Origin: Pseudofabraea citricarpa
Lineage: Eukaryota; Ascomycota; Leotiomycetes; Helotiales; Dermateaceae
Length of the DNA stretch: 64,000 nt
Assembly: GCA_029641185.1 (NCBI GenBank)
Contig: JAPWGK010000006.1
Coordinates: 186,001-250,000, forward strand
Direction: 5' to 3'
In this document: positions 44,332 through 56,135 of the stretch, piece after piece
How the letters are laid out: every line of letters starts with the position of its first letter
Numbering within the stretch: the first letter of the stretch is position 1
Made by a program: the position numbers and the translations under genes
The notes under the pieces: model-generated
Databases searched by the model: none
The model's input: only the letters and a program-made list of their open reading frames with translations
Told to the model about the DNA's origin: nothing

Positions 44332-47300
44332 TTAGACCTGCCTCGCACTATCATCCCCCCAATCCTCACTTAACTCCCTCAACTGTCCAACTGTCACACT
44401 AGCTTTGGCCAACTGAAACCTTTAAGTCAGTAAATCTCTCTTAAGATAATCGTTCTGAACATTAACAAAAGAAAGACAAGACAAAGCATGAGGAGAAGGC
44501 TCTCGGACCGATGCTAATGCGGCTGATGAACTGTCATGCTCACCTTCCACCGCTTCTGATTCCTTTCCTGTCGGTGACACGTCTTCATCTAAATTCTCAG
44601 CGAATCGACTCGAGCGTAGTCCTTGTGGGATATTGGTAGGCGTAGCTGGGGACGCGAGTGATCCACTCTTAGTCTATGGTAAAATTAGTCTCGTTTTCTT
44701 AACATTTCTGAGGGATACATCAAAACCCACCTTAGCTTCTGCTAGCTCAGCGTCTTTGACTTTCAAGTTTGCCTCTGCTTCTTTTAGTCGGTGCTCGAGG
44801 TCTATGACCTTCTTATTCGCTTCTTCGACCCCTTGCGTTAAAGCTTCGTGCATATCCTATCAATAATGAGTAACAAGCTGATATAAGATAACACTCATAC
44901 ATACCAAGTAGTCGGATTTGGAAGTCTTCAGCTGTTCGTCTACAGCAGTTTTATGAGTCTCGAACTCCTGCTGAGCCTTCTCAAGGGCAGATTTAGTCGC
45001 TAGGTGTTCTTCAGTAGCTTTGGCACTCTCTTGCTGGGATGTCATTAGAGCAGCTTGGTGCTGATCCTTGAGAGCCTGCAATTCCTGACGAAGGCCATCT
45101 GCCTCCGATGTATCAGGTTTCTTGTTCTTTGCAGCATCTAGTTCGCCTCTCAAAATAAACAATTCCTTACGCAGAGCATCTTCAGCTGAAGTATCTGGCT
45201 TCTTGTTCTTTGCTGCATCAAGTTCAGCTTGAGCAGATGCCTTGGCCATCTTCTCATGAGCTAGGTCTTCCTTGAGTTCTTCTAGCTCGACTTGTGCTTT
45301 ATGTAGAACTTCCTGTATCTTTGCTCTTTCCGCTTGGAGAGCGACTTCAGCAACCTACATATATTAGTCATGGGCAAACAATATCAATCAGAATAATTAC
45401 CTTGCGTTTTTCCAGATCAGACTCTATGCTCTCCTGGGAAGCAGCATGCTCCTCCTTCAAGGTGGCAACAACACTTGTATGTCTAATCTGTAGTTGCTCT
45501 AGCTCAGCTGCATGAGCAGAATGGCCAGCAGTAATTGCTATGTCGTGGGCTTCATCTAGATTTCGGGCATGTGTGGATTTCAAATCTTCAAGAGCTTGCT
45601 GGTGAGCACTCTCGTTGGCATCGATTGCCCCAATAGCTGCAGCCTGTTCCTCCTTCAGTGCCTCCAACTCCTTTTCATAAGTAGCAGTAGCTTCTTCATG
45701 AGACTTGACAAGCTGTTCATGCTTCAATTTGAAGTCTTCAAACTCATCCTTAATCCCTGAATTTCCTTGCAATGCCTCAATCTCCTTTTGATAATCGTTG
45801 GAGACAGTTTCGAGCTCCTTTTGGTGCTTCTCAACTTCCTTCTGGTGCTTCTCCTCTAGCAAGGCAATCTCTTTGCTCTTATCATCAAGATTTTTGACCG
45901 TCGCATCTAGCTCAGCCTTGGTCTTGGTATGCAAATCATCCTTGGACTTCGCATCTTCATCAAAGGTCTCTAAGATTTTCTCAAGAGAGGCGATTTGCTG
46001 AGTAGCCTTGGCAAGATCTTCTTGGGCAGCAACTAAAACCTTCTCGCTGTCGGCACCCTTAAGTTGCAGATCGCCATGGTTTTTGGTAATAGTGCTGAGC
46101 TCCTCTTGAGCCGACAGAAGGTCATTTTGAGCAGATTGAAACTTGGACTGGAGTTCTGCAAGCTCAATGGCTGTCTCAGAACTCTTCTCTGCGCTTTCTT
46201 TAACCTCAGCAAGTTCTGCTTCTAAGCTTGCAATTTTTGCAGTGAGCTCAGCCTGTTCGTTCTCAGATGTCTGCTTATGTGAAGCCTCCAGGCTGGCCTG
46301 AGCAGCTATGGCTTCCTCAAGACGTTTCTCAAGGTCAGCCTTGGAGCTTTCTTGTGAGCTTAGTTTTTCATTGAGATCTTTGGTAAGGGTGGCAAGAGTG
46401 GCTTCGTGTGCCTCTCCTTGAGATTTCAACTTAGATTCGAGGTCCTGTAGCTTGGCCTCATTCTCTGCTTCGGCGCTCTTTAAAGACTCAGTAAGGGCCT
46501 TGACTTCTGCAGTAGCTTTTTCGAGTTCAGCTTTCAATGAAGAAATCTCGGACTCCTTGTCAGCTACAGCACTAGCTGTGGTTGAGTTTGCTTCCTTTGC
46601 ACTAGCCAATTCGGCGTTGATCGCATCCAAAGCAGCCTTGTGTTCTGTCTTGTGCTTCTCGAGAATTTCAGCAGCTTCCGATGCACCCTTTGCCAAGGCA
46701 GATTCCTGAGCTTCTTGAATGGCCTTTGAAGACGCTTCTTGGGCTTCTTCAATAGCCTTCGAAGAGGCATCGTGAGCTTCTTGGATGGCCTTGGAAGACG
46801 CTTCTTGGACCTTAGAAGAGGCCTCCTGAGCTTCTTGAATGGCCCTGGAAGATTCTTCGTTGGCTTCCTCAGTGGCTTTTAAAGATGCCTCTTGGGCTGC
46901 CTTGTGTGCAGCCTCGGCATCTGCTAGTCGTGCCTCCAAATCCTCAATTGTGGCTTTATGTTTCTCCACTATTTCATGATGTTGGCTTCTGATATTTTCT
47001 TCCTCTTCGGTCACTCGTTTGGCCTCCTCCTCGAGCGTCTTGCCTAACTCTAAGAGTTTCTCTTGCGAGGTAGCAATCTCTGCTTTGAGCTCTTCTACCT
47101 TGGTCTCGCTATCTTGCAATTTGGCCTTCAGCTCTTCCACTTCCTTCGACGATGTTGCGGCTGTTGTTGCAGAACGAGTTGGTGCCTTGGCAGCTCCTGG
47201 CGATGCAGCAATGGAAGAAAGCCTCTTTTTGGCCTCGGCAACGGCTCCTCCTACAGTTGGCTTTGTGGTAGTGGACGATCGAAGGCTTGAGGAGGTACTG

Positions 47301-47975
47301 GGGGGTGCTGTGGTTCTTGTGCTAGAAACTGCAGGCTTCAGCGCCGGCTTGGGGGTTGAGGAGCTGATTGAAGTTGCAGGTTTTCTGGCAGTGGTACTAG
47401 ATGTTGCTGCGCTCGTACGTCTGTCTGCTGTGGTTCCAGACTTGGATGGGGAGTGAGCTGATCTACATCGGAGGAAATTAGAGATCGGCAAGCCTTGATA
47501 ATTGCCGTAGAAGCACCTGGAGGAAAACTTACGAGGGTGCTGCAGAAGTTCTTCGAGTAGCAGATGTCAACAGCTTCTTCTTTTCGTCACCGGACCCTCC
47601 AATTGACGGGTGAGATTTGTGACTAGCACTGGCAGAAGTTGGGCCGGTCGCAGAGCTCGCAGGTTTTCGCACAGTTGAACCAGTAGCAGGACGTGTAGGT
47701 GGTTTGCTCAACCCCCCGGCTGTCCGAGTTGAAGATGTAGCCGTCTTGGTTGTGGACGCAGTGGCAGATCCTAATGGACGTTTGGCTGCTGCAACGACGG
47801 GGCGCTTAGGGCCAACGACCTCCTTCTTTGCACCATTTGCTTCCTCTTTCGGGGCAGTTTCTTTTTCTGATTCCGGTTCCACTTCAGATGCTATGCCGGT
47901 AGTCTCTTCACCGGACAGAACCTCTGAAGGAACGTCCTCTTGAGGTGGGGTTTGGGTAGGTTCGGTATCAGCCAT
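44332..47975 (-). CDS. Long coiled-coil protein with basic Ser/Thr/Pro-rich N-terminus
   Basis: Minus-strand exons 47975-47533, 47462-45401, 45354-44905, 44856-44731, 44673-44544 and 44402-44332 give about 1093 aa. Residues 1-30 are acidic; about 50-230 are Lys/Ser/Thr/Pro/Ala-rich and basic, as in proteins that bind microtubules or nucleic acids. From about 245 to 1010 it is almost continuous coiled coil (heptads and an 11-residue tandem repeat). Similar fungal proteins are often labelled 'M protein repeat' or myosin-tail-like, which reflects only the coiled coil. No motor or kinase domain is present, so a cytoskeletal or scaffold role is a guess. The last splice is uncertain: the chosen acceptor (CCAAAG) keeps frame and yields ASVTVGQLRELSEDWGDD; other choices end within a few codons. 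Confidence 0.75.
45105..45250 (-). repeat. 81-bp (27-aa) tandem repeat in coiled-coil gene
   Basis: Two copies of a unit encoding ELDAAKNKKPDTS, offset by 81 bp (matching CTTGTTCTTT strings at 45121 and 45202). In frame. Confidence 0.85.
46700..46870 (-). repeat. 33-bp (11-aa) tandem repeats in coiled-coil gene
   Basis: About five units of an 11-residue motif of type EASSKAIQEAQ. One unit is shortened (SSKVQEASSK). Eleven-residue repeats are compatible with a right-handed or weakly wound coiled coil. Confidence 0.85.
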
Positions 47976-49451
47976 GTTGTTCGTAGAGGCTCAAGGATAG
48001 AGCTTGTTGGTAGGACAGATTATATGTCGAATTGGTTACTGTAGATAAATCTATTAGCAGACGTTTTTGATGAAGGTTACTCAGGCCGTCTGCCGTGATC
48101 AGCGGATAGCAACGCAGGTTCCTAGACGCGCATTGCATACACAGCAGCCAACCAGTGTCTTGATTGCGCCACGTCACAGTTCAAGAGAGCTCTCCCGAGT
48201 CATCCACAAGCGCAACGAGTTGATCTGCCGAACGAGAATATGGCTTGAAGACTGAAGACTTACAAGTTGTTCAGCTCAATACTGCTCCTCGCCTTCAGTC
48301 CTACAGGTGGTGGTAGCTTTGCGCGCTTGAGAGAAGATGTTGTACGCGACTGGTGGATTTTCGTTGAATTCGGGTTGGGTTTAGTTGAACCCAGCGGTAC
48401 CCCTTTCGATATTAGTAGCAATGGATGCTGGCGGCGAAAGTTGTCACGTTGACGGCTTTGTCGAAATGTATCAGGTTCGACAATGCTAGAAAAATAGCTG
48501 CTGGATACTAAGATTGAGGGGAGATAGAAATCAATAAGGACCTCCCCTGAAATAATTATTAGGCGACACACACGGACAGGGTCCAAGCTAAGGAATCATG
48601 AGCCTTGTGGCTGTCATCAAAAGACGGCGGAGCACTTATTTAAATTGTACGAAGGTAGAGATCCGGGTTTGTTCCTGTACGATACGATAATTTCATGACA
48701 ACTTACAAGAGCATATGTCACCTGCTCATTGAATGAGTTGGTTACTTGCTGTGAAGCAATTTCTGTTGCTCAATCTAAGCTGTGGCTACCTATGGAGCAC
48801 TTAGCCACCTATCCGTCTTGATCGGCGTCGCATGCAGGATCCTGACAACAGCGCCGAGGCTACCGAAGGAATTGCTGAATCCGGGTCCTAAGCTGGTATT
48901 ATTCGGGAGTCCGTTCATCCTCCCACGCTCAGACCAGTGTCAGTCTCAATAGTCCTGTACCTGGGGCTAGCTAATTACCAGGTAATGGTCACGATTGTGG
49001 CAACTCAGCCAAGGACTAGTACGGTACTCGCTTTCGACGATATCATATTGAGAGGCAGGCCTTAAGCTGTCAATTCATAGATCATCTCGGGTCATCCAGA
49101 CTGGGTTCATCCGCCTAGTCTAGGGATTTCACCACAAATCATGATTCAAAAGAACACCATTCAGAAAGCAAAAGTATCAATCGATTGTTTGACGGACTAA
49201 CTAAACGCATGGGTATCGGGGTATCTGTCTTGTTGTCCGCCTGTGAGACACGTTGAATCCGTGCTTGTGAAAAGGGTATTTGGGAAAAAGTAAACAACTT
49301 CCACCACCATGCCTGGCAAACGCAAAACTCAGTATCCAGCACCTATTCAAACTCCTGCCATTACATTCTTCTCATTCCCTGAACCATTTGTCTTCTTTCT
49401 TAACCGATATAGCGATATAGCGTACCAACTCGGTATCCTCGTAGTAGTTAT
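47976..49451. other. Intergenic
   Basis: About 1.5 kb. The part next to 47975 is the leader of the coiled-coil gene. No supported gene or repeat. Confidence 0.4.
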
Positions 49452-50321
49452 TTATGCAGCAACGGCAGGAGCAGGGGCAGCTGCAACAGGGGCTGGGGCA
49501 GCTTCTTCCTTCTTCGCAGCGGCAGGCTCAGGTTCGGATGGGGCTGGGGCAGCTGGAGCTATCACCAGAAGTCAGCACTTTCAACCTACGGAAACACAAG
49601 TTTGCAGCAACTTACCTGGGGCCTCAACCTTTGGCTCCTCCTTTGGTGCAGCAGTTGTGGTTGCTGGAGCTTCGGTGGCTGGAGCTGGAGCGGGAGCGGC
49701 AGCTGGAGTCTCAGTCTTTGGTGCCTCTGGTTTAGCCTCGACAGGCTTGACCTCCGCAGGCTTTGTGTCAGCAGCGGCTGTGAGATTAAAGTCAGTAAGA
49801 ATCCAAACGATGGCATGAATTTAACCTAGAACTTACGAGCAGCAGCTGGCTCAGCAGGCTTTGGTGCCTCTGGCTTAGCCTCGGCTGGCTTGGTATCTGC
49901 AGGCTTAGTCTCAGCGGCAGCTGTGAGATTCATGTCAGTAAGACTTTAAATAATGGAAGGAGTTCAATTCAGAACGTACGAGCGGTAGCTGGCTCAGGAG
50001 CAGCGGCAGCAGGAGTTTCGGTGGCGCCGTTGGTTGCAGGCTCAGTAGGCTTCGCCGTCTCGGTTGGCTTATCGGTCGTCTCCTTCTTGTCCTTCTTCTT
50101 GAAGAGGCTCTTCAGCTTCAGCTTGAGGTCATTTATGGCATTTGGTGCTGGTGATTGTCAGCAAAATGCAAGGCTATCCACCGCATAAACTCTGGCAAAG
50201 AAAGCTCGATGGTACAATCTTGACTCATCGTGTTTTCAGGGTGATGGGAAATCGACTTCTGATAAACAGGCCGAAGTAGGAGACGGGTGAATGTAGGGTG
50301 TAACTTACGAACTCCAGGCAT
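49452..50321 (-). CDS. Ala/Pro/Lys/Glu-rich protein with duplicated exon, unknown function
   Basis: Five minus-strand exons (50321-50309, 50147-49980, 49920-49837, 49777-49616, 49558-49452) give 177 aa. All four introns fall in phase 1. After MPGVPPNAINDLKLK comes a lysine-rich segment (KSLFKKKDKKE), which looks like an amphipathic basic helix. The rest is disordered: TKPAEAKPEAPK-type repeats and a tail of AP and AAP repeats. Exon 3 and the start of exon 4 are copies of each other, intron included (see findings). I do not recognise a family. The basic helix could bind membrane or acidic partners. No signal peptide. Confidence 0.75.
49694..49979 (-). repeat. 143-bp exon-plus-intron tandem duplication
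   Basis: Two units of intron (59 nt each, 49979-49921 and 49836-49778) plus 84 nt of exon (49920-49837 and 49777-49694). Both introns end TTACTGAC(..)AATCTCACAG and both exons encode TKPAxxKPxEAKPEAPK. Confidence 0.85.
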
Positions 50322-51132
50322 GGTGATGAGTAGTTATGATATGAAGGAGGTCTGTGGGTTTAAAGCTGCTGTCTGCCTGCTTGCTTGTAGTTTAAAGGTA
50401 AGAGTTGATGGTGCAAACGTGTTGAGGAAGGAGAGAGGTGGAAGAAGTTGGGAGTGCGCCTCGAGATGATAATCAAGTCGATGGGGTCTCCCGTAGGTGA
50501 CCGTAGCGAGTCTAGCCAAAGATAGCGAGCGCAGCAGCCAAGCAAACCAAAGACGTCAAACCGGCCTTCACGTGGCCGCATATTTTGAGTTTCGAAGTGG
50601 AAAGTCATTGTTTCCGCCTTTCTGACGGCTTCATGGGCTGGCTGCAGCGCTTACTACATCTGCTTACCAGGGCCAGGCTCGCCAGGCCCAGATGCCCGCA
50701 ATGTTCACCAGATATACTACTACTGTAGCCAACTGTCGGACTTGTTCCATGTTCTGCTATCTACTATACTGTACTTACTGTACACAAGACGCCTTCTTGC
50801 TGCACAATGGCTGATATTAGACTTTAGGCGGACGGTTAACCACCCCTGAATTCATCCGACACAACGGCCTCGTATGTCACACATCTTATTCCTCTCAGGC
50901 ATAACGGCATGTACAAGCGGACTATTGGACACCTCACCTTCCACTTTCCACCTTTGTTTCACAATCCAGAGCCAATATTGGGGGCCTCGAAACACCGCTA
51001 ATGCATTCTATCTTCAACTAAATGCGGGAATGCCGTTACCCCACAGCTGCTTCGGGCCCTAATGCCTTGTGCCGTGGTCTAAGTCCGACTTCCTTGCGAT
51101 CATTCGTCTTTTCACCGTCCTTGCAAACGGCT
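50322..51132. other. Intergenic
   Basis: About 800 bp: promoter of the Ala/Pro-rich protein gene and the 3' end of the PTPA gene. No gene seen. Confidence 0.4.
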
Positions 51133-52682
51133 TCATGTATCTTTGCTAGCCCACGGAGCTCTTGTCGGCAAGTCAAAGTTGTTTGTCGAAGGCGCACCTG
51201 TTCCTCTTGCGGCCTGTGTTGAAGTTGAAGTGGTGGCCCATGGAGCTCGAGTAGGAGGCATTGCGCTACTAGAAGCTGTAGTTGAGCTTTGTTGCGACCA
51301 TGGTGCTGCTGTCGGGACCATGCCTTGCCCTTTTGCCTGGTTTGCCCAGGGAGCCCTCATGCCTTCTTGGGCCACGGGACGGATCGTAGGAGCATTCCCA
51401 GATGGGCCAGAGAGACTCTGAGGTTGGTTGGCAGTGTGAACTGATTGCGATACGGGCGTAGCATTTGGATCCTGCTCCCAAGTGAAAAGAGATCCGAATG
51501 GAAAGTGCTGAACTACCGGGAACTTAGACAAGACCTCGGCGTTGTACATTTTGATCATTCCCTAAAGTCACTTTAGAGCAGTGCTTATCGAGCATCAATA
51601 TAGAGTCTTACCTTGTTAATCTTGCCCCAGCCCGATCGAACGCCAGAGATATCAAAGAGGATTGGGCTATGCTCCCAAAACGGCCCCGTCTTCACATCAT
51701 TGATGAAGCCGACAGCAGAGAAGTACATATTGTGCTTCCTTTCCCTGTCAACGATGTTCTTTTTAGCAATATCTCCTGGATTTGGTGTGTCCGGTAAAGC
51801 TCCTTCGACCGGCATAGCTTCGTCATCATTGATGGCAGGACAATACTGCGAACTTCCCAAAATATATGACAGGAAGAAGTGATCATCTAGACCCCATACA
51901 CCATGAGAACCAGCTGGCTCAAGAGTGTACGTTAGAATCAAACGACGTTGTACTTGAAGGTAACTGTGTACCATTTAGCGCATATTGCAAGTACCAGGAA
52001 TTGATGGAAACACATACGGTTCAATGACTGCCAACACAATACTTCTCTCAAGAGCTCCATCCCCAGTAGGCACTTTCGTGAACCCACCGAGCTTCCATAT
52101 GCAGCCCAAGAATGCCAAGAAGCTCAATTCGTGCCCTGTGCCATAGTCTAATCGTTGAGCACTCCCAAAGGCTCCCATCAAGTAGGATTTGATCTCGTCT
52201 ACTGATGATACATCTTCCGACGATTTGGAGCTGAAATTAAGCACATCGGCTGGTAGATGCGTCCTCAGAAGTTCTTCTGCTCTTGATTCTAGTATCTCGT
52301 ACCATTTCCGGAAGCTGATATTTCCAAATCTCCTTGGCCCTGTATCAGGAGGGGCTTCCTCAATAATTGCACCTATGCTTTGCACCAAGTCATGTAGCTT
52401 CTGTACTGGCTCGGATACAGGTATTTCCTTGTCGAGCGGCCACGTTTGAACAGATTTCGAATCGGTCACCTTTCTTGGGCACATAGCAATATTTAGTTGC
52501 ATAACAAAAGTACCAATGTCACCGTAAGCTCGTGAAGTGAGAAAATGCGGTACATCATGACCTTCATTGATCTTCTTGGCTGGCCTGACAAAAGTGTGAG
52601 GCTTTGTATTGTCCAGGATTTCCAGACTCCTTGACGCAACCCGGCCTGGCCCAGAAGGAACCTGAATATGTTGCGAACTCAT
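51133..52682 (-). CDS. PP2A phosphatase activator (PTPA, Rrd1/Rrd2 family)
   Basis: Three minus-strand exons (52682-52018, 51963-51612, 51561-51133) give 481 aa. PTPA motifs are clear: [16 protein letters not shown], then [19 protein letters not shown], and the end of the fold at [14 protein letters not shown]. The protein is a peptidyl-prolyl isomerase-like chaperone that, with ATP, helps load metal into the PP2A catalytic subunit; yeast has two, Rrd1 and Rrd2, and I cannot say which this matches. After the fold there is a tail of about 110 residues with a repeated (R)APW motif. ATG chosen at [11 protein letters not shown]; the frame is open upstream to a GTG. Confidence 0.92.
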
Positions 52683-52953
52683 GATTCTGGTGTTTGCTCC
52701 GTAGAGCAAGACGATGTAGTGGCGGGATGATGGAGGGGTCTCGAAGCGTGTTTGGGAGCTTCGACCTGTATCCCTGCTAGCGCTGTTTGTGTTGGTCGTG
52801 ATCTTCGACACGAGGCTGTGTTGCTATCAACAAGTCATTGACGACAATTGTACCACACACCCCTCCTCAGATACAACGACGCAACCTCGTGCATGGAAAA
52901 CTTGCCCGAGTCGTCTTTGCATATCCCATGGTCAATCGCTCATCTGAGACTCA
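52683..52953. promoter_or_regulatory. Shared divergent promoter of PTPA and SANT-like genes
   Basis: Only 271 bp separate the two ATGs, so the two genes must share or overlap control elements. On the plus strand it also holds the starts of two short upstream frames. Confidence 0.5.
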
Positions 52954-52970
52954 ATGGCAAAGTTAAATAG
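52893..52970 (+). other. Candidate upstream ORFs overlapping the SANT-like start
   Basis: ATG at 52893 opens a 25-codon frame ending at TAG 52970; ATG at 52928 opens a 12-codon frame ending at TAA 52966. Both overlap the main ATG at 52954 in other frames, so they would reduce translation if the transcript starts upstream. They could also mean that the true start lies elsewhere. Confidence 0.35.
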
Positions 52971-55644
52971 AAACATCACACCAAGCCCTACCGCCCAAGG
53001 TTAGCAAGTCGCGAGAAGTTCTATACAAATTAGTTAACTCGTGTAGCAGCTAGCAGAGATCAAAATCTTTCGGGCTCCGACATATGTGCAGTCATACTCA
53101 ATTCTGCCAGGAAATCCGCACCGAAACGCCACAAGCTCAAGAATGCCTCGACAATTCCTTCTGGGTCCAAATCAATAGCAGAAAAAGCCCAAGACCCAAT
53201 ATCAAAACGTGGAGAAACCAATGGCAATAACAATTTAAAAGGAGAAATCTCGTCGGCTGCGGCTGGAGGACCGATCAATGAGCAATCACCAGCGCAAACG
53301 GAAGCTGCCGGACAAAATACGTTCAGTGGAGAGACTGCTGTTCAAATCCCATTAAAGAGAAAGAGACAACCGGAGCCTGAGAAAGATGTTTACGATTTCC
53401 CTTCAGATACAGATGTGGAGAAAGAGTCAGAACCATATCTACCAAAGCGTATCAAGAATGCAGTGGGCCAAAAAACGAGAGTCAAGAACAACAAGAACCA
53501 GACCAAAACTACACCTCAAACACGTTCGAAAAACAAGGTTGTTCCACCAAAAAAGATCGACCATCCTAGTCCAAATCAAACTCCTTCTCAACCTGCCAAT
53601 ACAGGTGTCACGCTGCCGTCCACTGGAGTGCAGGGGAAGCGTTCCAGGGGGCGACCACCCGGAAAGAAGAGGCTAGTTAATGATAGGGCTACCAAGGCGA
53701 ATGAAGCGCAGCATGATGAAAGCAGGAAGGTGGCCATGGTTTTGATCGATTCAAATCATCTCAGCGAGGCAAGCGATGAAGAGCCTGACGTCTCTGTCGG
53801 TGGTGTGACAACCATTTTAGAAGATCCTACTATTGTGGAAGTCACTTCTCAAGCCCAAAAGTCAGGTCGCAAAACACCCACACCATCGATGGCCTCTAAT
53901 AACGAGGATGCAGGCGAGGAGGGGCGTCCACTTCCGAAAAAGAATCTTGCCACAGCAAGTTCTAGTACAAAAGAAACTAGGCCGAGCGATGTGGTGAGTG
54001 AAGGAAATGAAGGTAGTGCAGGGGATGGGGATAGTGGAAGCGATGGGGAAAGCGAAGGTGAAGACGAAAGTGAAGTCAGCTCTTCGCTGGCCTCTAAAAT
54101 AAGCAATGACGATCTGGAGCTTGCGAACAAAATTCTTGAGAAACTAAACCAGGTTGGCAAGAAATATGATTCTGAAAAAAAAGAATATATTCTTAAAGAA
54201 AAGAAGGAAACAGAGGAGGAAAAAATGAGGTCTGCTTCTGGGAAACATCTATACAAGCATCTAAAGGCTCTTCGAGATGTGTATAATGATATGCGGTCAC
54301 ACTGGCAAGATGATGATCGTGAGTTGTTCGAAAACTCTCAAAAAACTAGCGATGCTTTGATTACTCAGATCACAACTGAAGTATCTAGAGCAATACAGGT
54401 TTTACAACTGCGGCATAACCCGGAGAAGGCTCCAGAGAAGAAAATGCGGCTCCTCAAAGATCTTTATTTCAATATTCTGCCACTGTTTGCCACAGTACTT
54501 GAAAAGAGCATCAAGCTATACAGCGATATGTACGATGGCGAGTTTTCAACACGAGAACTTGAAAAACTTGACAGTCTACTCTCGCCAATCTTGAATGTTG
54601 CTCAAATTGCTAAAGACGCATCCAAAGGCCTGGATTTATCTTCTAGTAGAGGGTCTTACGCCATTAAACAACCTACGAGATCGGCCATACCGTTATTAAG
54701 TAGGCTCCAGGAAAATTGGCATCAAAGGATCAATGCTATTGAGCGGGCTAAGATGCAAGAAGAATTCCAGAAGGCAGCCGCATATCATGAGAGGAAGCGT
54801 CGAGAGAAAGAGGTGGAGGAGCAACGACTTGAGAAGGAAGAGCGGCGTCAGCGGAGAGCAGCAGAACTCAAGACCCAGCAGGCTATACTTGCAGAAAAGC
54901 AAGCTCAACTTAAGGCGAGAGCCTCTATTTCATTACTGCGAAAAGCACCATCAAAGGCTCGATTACAGCATTTTATCGGCCAAAGAGCATATGCAGAGGA
55001 ACAGTTAAGAATTAGCAAGAGCCGGTTTGAAGATGCCCTGCGTAGACTCAACGAGCTAGACGTTGACGATGACGATGAGCAAAATGTCTCAAGGGAAAGG
55101 CAATTTTTAGAAAAGGAAGTCTTCACTACAGAACGGAGGTTTTCGGACGCAAGAAAAAGAGTTAAAGATCTCAAAAAGCAAGAGCTTGACGAGAGACATC
55201 GTCTTTCCGAGGTCGAACCAACTGCTGGTGGAACTTCTGAAGAAGGGGAAGACGAAGGCCATGCTATGGAAAGGGTCCACGTTTTCCCAAAGAACAACAC
55301 AAGTCAACACAGCAAGCCCCGCCCATGGTCCAACAACGAGAAGTGGATTTTTATCAACACACTTGCCAAATCGTCTAGTAAGTTACACAGCAATAGTACC
55401 CGGGATGCTCTGATATCCCAGGCTTTTCTTTCTTTCTTTTTTCTTTTTGATTACATAAAGCAACTAACGAATTATAGAAAATCCTAATAAGTACCAGATC
55501 TTGGCAAGGAAACTTGATCGAAGCCTTGACGAGATCTTTGAGCAAGTTAAGGATTTCAAAGAGGCTATGAATATGCTCTACGAGCAGGGCAAGGTCATAG
55601 AGCCTTGTGATGACTGGATCGAGGACATACAAATTGATCGTTGA
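52954..55644 (+). CDS. AT-hook, coiled-coil, SANT/Myb-like chromatin protein (unnamed)
   Basis: Three exons, 52954-52999, 53047-55377 and 55478-55644, give 847 aa. No in-frame ATG exists at the 5' end of the long exon, and a small first exon (MAKLNRNITPSPTAQ) joins in phase. Features: basic N-terminal segments (RKSAPKRHK, PLKRKRQ), an AT-hook (KRSRGRPPGKKR), an acidic Ser/Asp/Glu tract, a helical middle with a long charged coiled coil (about 560-750), and at the C-terminus a Myb/SANT-like helix set starting RPWSNNEKWIFINTLAK and continuing across the last intron (YQILARKLDRSLDEIFEQV). A nuclear DNA- or chromatin-bound role is likely. I do not know a named orthologue. The acceptor at exon 2 is a tandem TAGCAG. 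Confidence 0.78.
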
Positions 55645-56135
55645 TGGAGGGATGAAGTAGCTTTGGTCGACGGGATTTTCGTTTCGATGAGCTGCATATT
55701 TTGTTGAGTCTGCATATGATACCCCCAGGTTAGGTGTTTTGGGTGTTTTGATACAATGGAAAGGCATATTTTTTTTGGTGATGTTTATTTTTCTTCTGTT
55801 CTTATCTTTGGAGGGCATGAGGAAGGAGGTGGTTTGGGAACGACATTTGACAATTCCCAAGGCTCTTAGCTGTGAACCCTTAGCTGTGAATGGACTGGCT
55901 CTTGCTACGAGTTAATCAGTGTTATTATTCTTCGATTAAGTTTCGTTTCATCGCCCTGGAAAGGCAATATAAACAAGGCTATATAAATTCCGCAACAGTT
56001 CTGAACTATATATCAGCTTATTAGGTTCACATACAATTGGTTATGCCAGGCCTAGGTATGCTATATCCTGTCGCCTAAGCTATGGGTGTATGTATGTATA
56101 TTCAACCTGACTCTTTACATACAGGAATCATATAC
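55645..56135. other. Intergenic between convergent genes
   Basis: About 490 bp. T-rich segment near 55770 and an AT-rich stretch at 55970-56040. No gene seen. Confidence 0.4.

Noticed and set aside
44422..44543. Read-through extension of exon 5 in the coiled-coil gene
   Set aside because: Possible reading to TAA at 44422, but it crosses a good GTGAGC donor, and the spliced version gives a more protein-like C-terminus.
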